Assembly (NCBI GenBank): GCA_947652605.1
Contig: OX393579.1
Location: 20,791,674 to 20,855,673, forward strand
DNA from: Elmis aenea
Taxonomy: Eukaryota > Arthropoda > Insecta > Coleoptera > Elmidae
DNA: 64,000 nt
Reading direction: 5' to 3'
Every line of letters begins with the position of its first letter. Position 1 is the first letter of the stretch. The translations under genes were made by a program, and so were the position numbers. Positions 1 through 13,000 of the stretch are shown piece after piece. The notes below the pieces were generated by a model that was given only the letters and a program-made list of their open reading frames with translations, searched no databases and was not told the origin of the DNA.

Positions 1-1083
1 GAAATTCCTCTTGGGGGGTGTTTAACTTCACGCTATAACTACTCGCGGAAGATAATCTGTTGACAGTTTCTATGCTGGCGTAGTCTGAGGTGGAGGATAT
101 ATTCTCGTTTGATACTTCCTCTACGTCGGTATAATTTTGGAATTTGCTAGGATTTGCATTAACTATATGCTGGTATAAAGGATTATCTGCGTAGCCTAAA
201 TGGGAACTGTAACTTTCGCCTCTTTTAACTTTGAAATTTTCGTAGATTGTGCAGTCCTTAGGTGAACTTGCTGGTTTTGTTTGGGCTACATTATTTAAAA
301 CCGGTGGAACGAAGACCTCGTCGAGGTCACCCTCGTCGTCTGTATCAAGAAAAACTAAGCGAGCTGCTTCTACTGGTGTTAATACTGGTGTTGGAAGTGT
401 TAGAACACTAAAATTTGGCACTGAGATGGGATCTCTAGGTATCTTCTTGACTGTGCTATCGAATTCGACATGTCTTTGTGCTTTTTGCGTATCCTTATTT
501 ATCTCGGAAGAAAAGTTTATTGATTCATTTTGATCTTTCTTTTTGATATGGTATGCAGATCGTGACTTTACCATAGTGCCGCGAGTTGGTGTATCAACAT
601 CCGTCTCCTCAGTATCGCAATCGATTCCAGGTGGTGACGCGTGCTGCCGGAGTAAACTTTCCGTGCTATCAGTTGGACATCCTGTTAGTACCGAGTAACT
701 ACATCGATTGTTCAAACGCGATATATTCAACTGGGATAATTTTGATATCTCTTGTAGAAAGCTGGTTTTGTTTGATTGTGAAGACTGGTTTCCGTTTTCG
801 GAATATTGTTGAGCTAAATCACTACCGTCTATGTAATTTGCGCCGGAAGGTTTGAACACATATGTTTTCTCGGTGGATGGTGCACGATTGCTGGGGACGT
901 ACGAGGAATGACGGTTTCCGCGTTCGGCGGAATTGCAAGTTCTTACGCGAATCCGACTTTGTTCGGCATCAGGTGAATTTAAGGCATCTTTTAACAGTAG
1001 CTCTGACACTGTGAATGCCACGCTTTCCGCTCGCGGCTGAGGTTTGATGCCCAGGATCATGATTTTTTCCCATGTTTCCGTAT
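1..1083 (-). CDS. Kelch gene, long distal exon with low-complexity tail (partial)
   Basis: After TTTTTGTTTTTAG a minus-strand frame stays open for 360 codons to the window edge. It begins NTETWEKIMILGIKP, which completes the last propeller blade, and then becomes rich in Ser, Thr, Asn, Asp and Glu. Features include an acidic run (LDTDDEGDLDEV), a Pro/Thr-Pro patch (LPTPVLTPVEA) and a basic patch (YHIKKKD). This looks like a disordered tail, and no domain is recognised. Base composition is clearly richer in G+C than the adjoining intron. The stop codon is outside the window. Confidence 0.85.
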
Positions 1084-4000
1084 CTAAAAACAAAAAGGAA
1101 CTCCATTAAGATTCAGTAATTTTCCAGTTAAAGTTATGATGAATTATTCGTACGGAATTACGACGTTAAAAATATAAAAATGTAACTAATCTATAGTTTG
1201 CTACTTAAAACGCTAACCTGGAAAAAACATATAATCACCAAAAGGAAACAATTAGGTCTGGAAAGATCTAGTTATTATTTTTGTTTAACTGTGGTTGTAA
1301 CCGTCACAATAACATGTAACTAAGTAAACAACTATGTAAAAATCTATGTTCAATGAGAAAAGTGTTATTTTTTCTTTTACAAAAACAATTCTAAGATACA
1401 GTCCACTTCGAAGATTCAACCAAGGTCTCACCCTAAAAATATTTTACTGGATGGTTGGTACAAAATCAGAGCTCTCCTTAAGAAGCAAATTAATGATCCA
1501 AATGCTTTGGTGAAGGACCTAATGAAGCTATTGGGAGTGAGACGCAGATTAAAACGAAGAATACCGGCAGACTTAGTGTGAGGTGCTAAGCTGCTAAGTG
1601 GTCTATAGTGCCCAAAACAAATTATAGTCAATATTGACTAATTAAAAGAAAGGCATGTTTTAATGGAAACATCGCCTACGTGTCAATTTTATTTGTAAAA
1701 CTATTACTTAATGTCTGTCCTGCCCTTTCGACAGGCGCTATACATTGATTGTAACAGCACTTTTAAAATTTGAATCACGATAAACTTACCTTCCTGCAAA
1801 ATATTATAGCGCTTATATATCTCTCATTTCAAAAGTTTATTGTGATTATTATTCAAAAAATAACAGTGTTAAAAAAAGTTTACACGTTGGGACGCCACAA
1901 AAAAATTATTTAAAAGGATTTATCTCTTAAACCATTAGGGATATCTGAGTTCTCTTTGTTGTAAAAACTTCTTTAATAACTAACATTTTGTCTTCTGATT
2001 TCAATGATATATGATGCTTCATATCTAAAATGACATTTTACCACAAAAACTTGAGGAAAAGTCATTTTGTCCAATTTTTGAATCTAATGATCTTATTCAA
2101 AAAATGTAAAAAAATAAAAAACAAAACAATTTTGTTGTTCTGTTAAAACTGTCACTTTGACATTAATATGATCGTGATTAATGGTATAATTTGCAACCAG
2201 CTAGAAATTCTTTGATATTAATTTGTGCTTTTGTTCGCAATTTTTATTTTCACTATGTTCAAAATGTCATTTTAGATATTAAGTGTCATATATCATTTAA
2301 ATCAGAAGACAAAATGCTACCCGACTATGTGATTAAAATTTTTTCGCCGTATTTAAAAAAATTAAGTTTATGATGTTTCTGAAGAGAAGTAACGTTGTTG
2401 GAAATTTTATGTTATCTCAGAATATAAAGCGTAAGAAGTTGCCATGGAGAAGTGCTTCCAGATTGTGGCTATCTTAAAAACTGTAGGAAATAGGGCAAAA
2501 AAAACTAAAATCAATTTTTTCAGTTTTTGTTGAATAACTTTTGAACTAAGCAGCTATGAAAATGTTCTTTGCAGATATTTGATGAGCATCTAATTTCGCA
2601 ACTTTGCCTTAATTTAACCGACCTCGTAGCTCTTAAGATAAGCGAGATCCCCATGCATTTACTCGAATTTGGGATACCCTGTATATAAGTATTTATTAAA
2701 ATTTTAAAAAAGTTCCCGCATTTTACGCTGAACGCGCTTTCCAAAATTTGTAAGGTCGCGCCTTAAACTTATTTGAAAGAGTTATTAAATCTCGAAAGAA
2801 TACTTTTTCATACAGTGCGATTCGTCCAATCGAAGCGAATAATTTTAAAAAAAATCGCCGAGATACGATAATAAATAAGCAAGTTATTAAGTTTTACGCA
2901 CAAGGAAAATTTAAAACGCATATTTTTCACATTTCATAAAATTACCTTTCTCTTTATTTTGGCAACCTGGCACCTCTTCAAGCATCTGAAATTTGGATCC
3001 GGAGGATGATTTTGCTATAGAAACCCTCAGTTTAAGATACTTATTGTTAAGTTGCCTAAAATCCATATAAAACTATAGGAAACCAGACCACCGCAATATT
3101 TTTTAAGTTTTCTCAAAGGAAGCGGAAATACTAACCAAATTGAAAACATAAGTGAAGAGTCTTACGTAGTTTTTGATTCTTAACAACTTTTATATTTCTA
3201 TTTTTGTCGTAAAATAATTAGGGGAGCCAATATTTGCAACTATTTAATTTTGCATGGTAAAGTCCTTTGTAGAATATTTTCAGTCAACACCTTGTTCATA
3301 GGGTTAAATTAAAATATATGAGTTTCGAGAAACTCTAGTTAAAACAGTAAGTTTTGGGTCAGTGAAATTGATATCTTTCTTATTATTTTCACTCACAAGC
3401 ACGATGCTTGTTAGAACTGCAATCACAAATGTATGCATCACGTAAGTTCAAGTGAATAACATCATGGAGATGAATAATTTGAATAATAAGATTGTTGTCG
3501 GCAGTACAGCTCTACTGTATTTAATAGTCTAGTCTAGACGTTAATAACTAGGTTAATTTAACCTACAAGCTTGGTATTTGAATCTTAGCGACTACAGCAC
3601 AAATAAATAACAAGTAAGCATTGCCACCAACAAAAATTAAGCGTTTAAAGGTGAAAATATGTAGTTTAGGCCCATGACTTTTACATTTATAAACTGATTA
3701 GTTTTGATGATGTTATTTCTAAACGTAAATATAGTAAAAATCGGATTTTATAAAACCATTGTTACGTCAGTATAATGCAGTCTCTATGTACAAACCAGGG
3801 TCTCTCTCCCGGGATCCATGTCCGTTTTAACCTATTTTATATTTTCCGGGAAGTGCTTATTATCTCGGGAAATCCCGGAATATTTGAACATGTTATTTTT
3901 ACTATTTTGTGTTAAGATCTTTGTAATATAGGAGTACCTTATAATAATTTATTGTAAATGTCCTTACTAACATTAAATTATGGAAAAACTATTCTTATTT

Positions 4001-7000
4001 CGAAATAGTTTTACTGCTTTATGTACACCCGTAGTATGCGTAAAGAAGTCCTGTCTTTTTTATAACCACAAAATTTTGAGTACCCTGGTAAAGCAAAGCA
4101 AAATAGCGTAAAAATGCAAGTTTGTTGATAAAAACGATGTCTCTGCTGCTAGACGCTGTTCAAGTCCACATCGATAGAGTCTGAGAGAGCATTTTGTGTA
4201 GCAGAACTTTCTTTTAATAAATTAAGAATAATACTAAGTGACCAAAGTATAAATTACTTTTGTTTTCTTAAACCAAATTACAAAAATTCGTTGTAAAAAT
4301 TTGCTGCAAAAAGGGGTTAGCTCAAAATTTTGTGCGTTTTGAGTTAGACATCCTATATTGTGCAAAAAAAAAAAAAAACTCTTTCGATTGGTGCAAGAAC
4401 GATGTAGCTCCTAGCGTTAATTTCCGAGTTATTTCACATATGGATTTGACTATCTTATTCGTGTGGGGCAAGAAAGATGCAGCTCCTGGAGCTGCCTCCT
4501 TATTGCGACAAATGGCTGAGGTGGTTTGTTGACATAAAGGTTATAGTTTACAGATTTTGTTGTTACACGAGTGGTAGTACGTTATTTTGACAGAAGTTTT
4601 ATGCTTTTTGTACTTGGACGTCGTTTTTTTATACTTTTTTTTTAATTGAAAAGAGAGGCTGTGAGCTAAAAAAAAGAAAAAAGGTCCCACTTATTCAATA
4701 CGGCCCGCGTTACTCACACATCTTATTTACTGGCCCATAGTACCATTTGAGTTTGCGACCCCTACCTTACAAAGTCGTTGATCACATACTTTGGGGCAAG
4801 AAAAGGAGGTCCATTGGCCCATTACCCCAGAAGAGATGTTTTTCATGCTAATAGGGCTTATTCGTAGGAAAACTTATGTAAAATAAGTTTTAAAAAATAT
4901 TTTCTTGTAACGAGATTTGAACTGTTTAAACGTTTTTTTTTTTAATTTTTCCACACATTTATAAAATTGGAGCTAATCCCTTTTTGCAGCAAACCTTTCA
5001 ATTATGTTAATGTGTTCATTAAAATGAAATGTATATTTCTTTCATCAATATTATTTTTTAATTTATAATAATTATGGAACCAGTGGCGTAGGCAGGGGGC
5101 CATAGGTTCGCAATTGCCCCTATAGAGCCGGAGAACTGTGAATTTTGTGCTGAAAAAACGTCTTGTGCTAAAAAAAAAGGTCATGCTAAAAAACTTGAAA
5201 GAGAGTGGTGACCTAAAAAAATAGGTCCTCGTACTTTTTGCGTTTATTAACCCCCGTGAAAGCATTCTGCCTACGCCACTGTATGGAGCTTCATGACTTG
5301 GCTTCTTTTTAAATATTAACTGCTCCCTTGCTTATTCTTAATCATTTTAAAATATCGACATACTTAATTCAATACATCGCGGGATCTCAGTAAGAAGTCC
5401 AATTTCATCTCGAAATACCGAGATAACCAAAAATGTGCAGAATGAAAACCATAGTACGAACCACCGATTAACGTACAAATAACCGTCAATTAAAATTTTA
5501 AAGGAAAAAAAGTAATAATAATTTTCCAGCAGTTTTAAATACTTTCAAAGCGATTAACTTATTGTTTAATTTAATTATTGGAGCACTATAATAAAAATAT
5601 TCTGCAAATTTCCATTACTGTATAAGTCGTCCCAGTTGCTAAATTTAGAGAGCTTTACCTTGTAACACCTTGTAACTAAGCTATATTTTGCTAATCCTTA
5701 TATAATAATACCTGCAGGATTTAGAACTCGTTAATTAAATTTCTGCACGGTCGGTGTAGAATGAGACAAGGCATAATATAATATGCATATTAGAGCTGAA
5801 AGATCACGAAAATTAAGACAATAATGTACAATTTGCAAGTTTCTGTCTATTAATTTACTCGTAAAAGTCGATAAAGAGGTTGATTATGATAATGGACCAA
5901 ACGAAGGAATTTTACAATTTCAGGGGTTTGGAGCGGAGCTAGAGCACAAAGCAGTAGAGCAATTTGGGTTTCTTGCCTGGAGTTGGAGCAGAGTCCGGAG
6001 CTAATAATTTTGATTGCTCCACTGGCTCCAGTTTGTTATGTAAAATTTAAAAAAAAAACTACTTTTTTAAATTTTTTCCAATCTTTGAAGATCAATAATT
6101 TGTTCTTACAGTGCAGTGGAGCAATGGGTTGTTTTTTTTTTCTTAAATTGTTGGTTTAAGGACGTTTCAACTACTTTGGCCATTAGCGTCCGGGGGAGGG
6201 GGCGGTGAACAGGGAAGGGTGGGTAAGGTAAGGGTAGGTGGAAGCACTGTCACAGCATTTGCCTATAGTAGGTAGAGGAAACCACCTGACGACCTCGGTT
6301 GGTTGACTCGGAAGGTTGCGTACCAACCAGCCACCGAGCTCGGTCAATGAGTTTTTGCATGGAGCAAGAGCGGAGTCCGGAGCAAATAATTTTGATTGCT
6401 CCACTGCTCCAGTTTGTTATGTACTCGTAAAACTTAAAAAAAAAAACTACTTTTTTTAAATTTTTCCAATCTTTGAAGATCAATAATTTGTTCTTACGAA
6501 CATTTATTTAACTTCACTTGTTTGTTAGGGTCAAATATTGTAATTTTTGACCAACTTCCACATATCCGATAAATGTAACTTACTTTTCAAGAACAATTTT
6601 TTTAATTAAAAACTTGTTTAAATTTTTTTACTATATTTCGAGCATAGAGCGGAGCTGGAGGGGAGCAATTAAAAAATTGGTCTGCTCTAAACCCTCTGCT
6701 TACAATCATTTTAAAAAATATTGTCTCGACCAATTGTGTTTACAAAAATTAGCTAACGAACAATTATTGTCCAATATACTTCAGTGTTAAGAATAGTTTT
6801 TAAATGAGTTTGTCAGTACTTTTTTCAATTAATACCGGTAGATTGTAATGATCGGTGAAGCGAAATATTTTCTTTGTGAATAGAAAAAAAAAATTATTGT
6901 AAAAAATCCACTTTTTTCTAAAATCGTTTCGTGTTAAGATGATTCTCGCACAATACGGCAGTTAGATTCTTATAAAATCTTGTGTGTGAAATAGTAAGAC

Positions 7001-10000
7001 TAATATGAACTAAGAACTAGTACAAAGAGAGAAATTACGTTCTTAAAGCTAAAATGTACTACTTTATTTTTATTACTGTTGATTACTGAATTTTTATTAG
7101 AAATAGTAATAACTCAACAAATCTTATACGATGTAATGCATTTTTATCACATAATGTACAGCATTTAAATTACTATTAATCAAGGATGGGGAGTCGAAGT
7201 CGGGAGTCGAGAAGTCGATGTTTTTTGGAGGAGTCGGGAGTCGAAAAAACTATCGACTCCCGACTCTGATTCAGTTTGTATTTACGATGAGAACAGAATT
7301 AAAACAAAATAACAAGATTAACCGAAATAAATAGATTTGATTATGTTAATTGAGAAAATTGTGCTTACAGGAAAATGTTAAAGTTGGTTATTATAAAAAA
7401 AAATCGACCTTTGAAAAATTAGTGACTACCACGATTTTGGCTTAAAAAAATGGTTGGACAAAGTTTTTACGCATTAGAAATAATTTTTATTCCACAAGAC
7501 GACTTTCAAAAATCGTATTTTTCGGTTTTTCCTAATTTTCTCGGATACTGTTTGAGATATTTTCAATGTCTCTTTAAATTATAAATGAACGCCTAATTTA
7601 GAAACTTTGCCAAATTTAAACCCATGTTTTAGCTATTATAATAAGCAAGATTTCCATGTTTAAACTCGAATTTCAAACATCCTGTATTCTACCATGCATA
7701 AGGATAGCATCTTTCTCGCATTTCGATTTATACTTGTATTGTTTACAATTTGCATAGACCGACCGCGCTAATATACCCCCCAGAAACCCGAACGATTTTT
7801 TCGCGAAAAATCACTGCATCGAATTTGCTTCATTGCGAAATCTTGCTGGAAAATATAGATTTTTCCAGCCAATGATTGTCTCAAATATACGTTATTTCGA
7901 AAACAGCTACGAATATGACTTACTATTTATTTTACCTCCCATAAAAGTTAAATCACCTCTTTTCAAATAGCCAATTTCTTTTCAAACCACTACGGAACCG
8001 CCGCAGGTCTGACGCTTTGACAAAATATTTTTTCCTCTCAAAGATCGTGCATGCAGCGCTGCAGTAGTTTTACGGTGTCAGGAATATCCAAGTCAAATTT
8101 CTTAAACCCAATAACAACTTCTGGCCTTCAGGGTTGCGTTGTTGTCTAAACTGCAGTCGATTTTCCGTTGTGTATTGATCACGGTAGGTCTTTTGCCCAA
8201 TGGCAATGCAATTTTATGTTTAAAAAAACATTATTTCATTGCGAATGTATGATTTTAGCACCATCGATAATTTTTTTAAAACTAGTCACCGTTAAGCATT
8301 ATTAGATATAAACTCACCCTCTCGAAAGTTAAGCCACTAGATAAATGCTTTCGTATGTTTTACAATATTTTGTAAAGTTTATTAACAAATAATTGAGTAT
8401 ACGTGTAAGACAGCGTTGCGCACTTTGTAACTTAACGATCCATTTAATTATTGTGTTTCCTATTACCTTAAAATTAAAGTGTATTATTTAACATCTAATC
8501 GAGAAATACCTACCTCAAATTTTATTGAACGTGCCATTAATTAATTTACCAACTTATTAATTAAAACAGACATCTATTGTCTAGCAAAGCGGAGTTTTCG
8601 CGGACCAGAGAAAATGTTGTTTGTGGGGCGCTTTACTATGAGTTTTTACTCGATTATTCTCCAACTTTGTATATTCTTCTCCCAAACTTCTTGCTGGTAT
8701 TCAATAATTTTAATTTTTTGTTGCAGGGAGTGTCTGTAGGCGTAGGGCTTGCGGCGGAAACTCCGCTCCTTCCTGTCCAAGCGAGGGACTTGCTTTTGTT
8801 TAGGATTTCCGCATTTTTTGTAATTTAAGTTATGAAGATAATGTAGTTATATTCGTAATCTGCAGATGCAGGGGGAAAATGGCCCCGAGCAACGAAGTAA
8901 GGAGATGCCAAGCGTTTTTAATAAAATTTTAACCTTCGCTAAAAATCGAATAGAAATATTGGCAAAAATATTTCTTAAATAAAAAATTTATATAAAACAA
9001 GACATTTTAAAGATGCTTTTAATTGTGCTACTCGTCTTATAGATATGTGCAGTAAGCCTTCTAATAGTTCTAATCACGTTCAGCACAGTCGTTTCAGAAA
9101 CTGTACTTAAAAAACAAAACATACAAAAATAACATACAAGTTGCTTAAGTCATATTAGTTTGCAAATACACATAAACGTATTTTTTTAAATGTAATTTTT
9201 ATAATCCACCACCAAAGTTCCAGATTGAATCAAAATAGAAGTATTTTATTTGCATTCTTAAAATATAGCCTCTATACTTCACTGTTTATATGAACATTGA
9301 TTTAAAAGTTTGTTTTGGTTGTCTCGACCAACAATTTATGAAGTCATATATCATAAAATATCTTTAAAGATGAAAAATCTAGAACTGGCACAATTTGGTT
9401 AGTAATTTTCCAAAATGTAAAGGTTTGAGGATCAATAAGCAAAAAACAAAATGTATGGAACTGAAAAACAAACAAACCCAATCAAAGACAAGTAAACACT
9501 AAGAGCTAAAGATGGAACAGAATACAAATTTGAAAAAGTAGATAATTTTAACTACTTAGGACTCACAATAAGCAGTAATGCGGAAGAAAAAAATGAGGTC
9601 AAAGAAAGATTAGCTACGGCCTCAATAAGTGTTGAAGTATTGACACAAATGCTGGAATCGAAGGACATATCCCGAAATGCAAAAGTAAGAAATTATAAAT
9701 TAGGAGTGAGACCAGCGGTACTATACGGGAGCAAACTTTGGAAGATGAACAAGAAAGAGATGGAAGTTGTGGAGGAATAGGAAAGAAACGTGTTAAGATA
9801 AAAAAAAAAACGGAGGACGAAAGGTGGTAGACATGTAGGAAAGAAGAACCAACCAAGAACTGATGATAATATATGGACAACCAAAAATCACAAATATCAT
9901 AAAGAATAAGATGGCTACGACACGTCCATAGACTATCGACAGAAAGAGCAGCCAGGTGGCATGGTGGCAAGACGCAGAGGAGGGAGACCCAGAGCTAAGT

Positions 10001-13000
10001 GGATGAAAGCGGTGGAGAGAGATCTGGAAAGACTGGGAATAAAAAATTGTAGACGAGAAGAAGTGCTAGAGAGAAATGGAGGAGGATTTGTGGAGAAGCT
10101 ATGAGCCCAGTAGGCCTGGAGAGTTAATTTTATTTATTTGGGGGTCGCCAATACGTAAGTTACCCCTTAGCGCCACATAATTTCGCCTGTACTGATCTAT
10201 AAAATCATCTGTCGAACTGCTGTAAAAGTACTAAGCTAATATTTATATAAGTTCAAATATTTATTTGTCTGTATCTTATTTCACACAATTCTGATATCCA
10301 GCTGTGTTCTTATTTTTGGCTAGCACTGTACTTCGTTATCTTTGTAAACAAAATGTTTATTATCTGGTATCAAGGAAAACATTTGCTTGCAGAATTAAGA
10401 GCCTATTATTTTCGTATCCGTTATGTTATCAGTAGGAGACCTAAGAAAAGTACAAAAAGTAAATTAGAATTTTAAAACTCGAGGATAAATACGCATTTTT
10501 CTCGCTAATTTGAAAAAAGTGGGCTATGTAAATATATGTAAAGCCTTTGATAAAGAGTTTTTTAGTCGTGAAACCAACGGCTGAGGTACTAAAAATGCGG
10601 AACTTTAAATAATTATGCACAACACGTCGAAACCTGTTAGTAGCTTACTTCCTTGTTTAGGAGGGTTTTCTTGGAAAGCTGGGTGATCCATTTGTTTAGT
10701 TTTATTCAAGCACGTTTTACTACAGACTGCCCATAAAAACCTTTGTGTGGACACTAACAAGGTTCCAAACAGACTTAATTTAAAAGCTAAATTGGTCAGA
10801 TAAATAGAAATACGCTTTCATAGATTCTCTGTCAAAAACCTGTATGGAAAGCATGTTTGTTTTGTCGGTAAAAAGAAGTAAAAACGATATTAGTTTTAAA
10901 CTGTTTTGATCATAATAGTATTTATTGAAATAAAATTTGGAAGATCTATAGTTAAAAGAGTAATGAATAGGACATGTTGATTTAAAGTAGTTGCTAAAAG
11001 TGTATTTAGACCTTGTTTTAATCGGGAGAAAATAGCTTACTTTTCCAATTACTATCGTGTTTTAAAAACTAATGTTTATACAGTTTTCATCCCTTTTCCT
11101 TAACTTTTTAAGATAAATTGCAGGTTTATTAACTAGTTTATTTGTACGTACAATTTTAATGTGTGTAGTGTGATCGTATTTTTAATTATCTTAAAAATTT
11201 ACATGTTCTGGTATAGGTACAATCCTTTAATCAAAACGTCGTTTTCTATAAACTTCCTATTAGTGTTGTTCATCACTTATAATTTTTCAAGCTAATTCTA
11301 AAATTTCAACTTTGATGTTACTACCAAAATGCGTCTTTATTAAAATAACCTACGATTAATTGTAAGTATTATTGTAACTAATTGTTAATAAATTGTATTT
11401 AAAAGTTTTAAGAATTTGTTAAGTAATTTGGATAGGCTGATATTGGACAGAAAAAATTTAAGAGTGTATTGTAATCTTTTGCAGCCTGAAGAAACTCATG
11501 AATTTATGAGCGAAACTTCGAATTAAAAACGTAACAAAAATAAAGACACCGTTCCAGTAATTCCAGAGTTTTATTTCTTCGATATCGAAACTAATACAAT
11601 AACGCACGTTCATATTATTATTACCTATTTCGAATTTCATAGGTACAATATCAACCTCATCAATTGATAGTTTTTTCTAAAAGGTTTTTGAATAGTTCAC
11701 CGATTAAAAAGTTTGAATCGTTTATTACATCGTATTTATCAGTAAACTTTATGGCTAGATAAACTATTAATTTAAATCAACTGATTGTTTTTAAATATCT
11801 ATGTTCAATAATTCTTGCTTGCACTGGATGAATCGGGCTGCATTTAGGTTAAAAGGTAAAAGCACATGAAGTTTGGACGTAGAAAAGTCAGCTTACATGT
11901 GATTAAAATTACGTTCATTTAATACCAATATGCTCAAAAAAATTGGGAGGTATTTAAAAAATTTCGGACTTAATCATAATCCCTCCCCGGACGTACAAGC
12001 ATATACTTTAAAAGCGTATGTCATGAAAAAGCTGGATGCGAGACAACTTTAAGTAGGAGGCAAGTGTCGCCACATGTTCTTTAATAATTTTTTTCTACGA
12101 CCACTAATATAAATTACTCTTACCGTACAGCCTGCATGCAAGTGGGTCCTTACGCACGGTAAGCAAAAAGTACAGTTTTTTAAAGAAATAATTAAAGTAG
12201 ACTCACGTCAAACACTTCCTGCATGCCTAGTAAGTGAGTTATAACGCACGGTAAGCAAAACGCACACTTGTCTAAAAATGTCAAAGTAGGCACGTCAAAA
12301 TTGACAAAACGTAATTACATGTGTATATTGGCTAAAAAGCCGTTAAAATCGTATTTATAATGTGATCGTAGAAAAAGTAAGCCACATAACACGAGTTGTA
12401 AAGTAATTACGCACTCATTGAAATACGCACTCGCCGTTACCCGACTTCGCGCGCAATTTTTCCACTCGTGAATAGGGTTACCAACTGTACGCTTTTGGAG
12501 CGTACATACGCGTTTTTGTAATAAAATATTAATGTGTACGCTATACGCATGCGTTTGAAGAAATCTATTGTAATGTACGCTTTTTGGTCATAAAAACTTT
12601 TTTGAACTATTCGATGGCGCGAATTCAAGTGCTCGATCTTATAAGACTGAGATATTGTGTTATTTTTTAGAATTTTCGTTAATTTTATGTTTTTATATTA
12701 GTGTGATAATATTCTTCACATTAAAAAAGGGAGCCAGTGAGCTTTTTTTTTTTTAAAACCTCTCTTGTGTTTACGCTTATGGACAAATGTAGAGTTGGCA
12801 ACCCTACTCGTGAATAATATGCTTCTTACATTTCTTGTTATGTAATATACATACTAATCATATACTAATCATATACTAATAAGCCATCAATTCTATAACA
12901 TATCAGATTGTGCATAACATAAATTTTATCAATACGTCTAAGATTATTTCATATGGCTTGGAAACCAAATGATTTTTAATATCCTCTGAAATAATCTTTA

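Noticed and set aside
249..533. 94-codon plus-strand frame
   Set aside because: Antisense to the long kelch exon, whose frame is open throughout and joins in phase.
9614..9970. 118-codon minus-strand frame
   Set aside because: Antisense to the LINE fragment, which has recognisable motifs on the plus strand.
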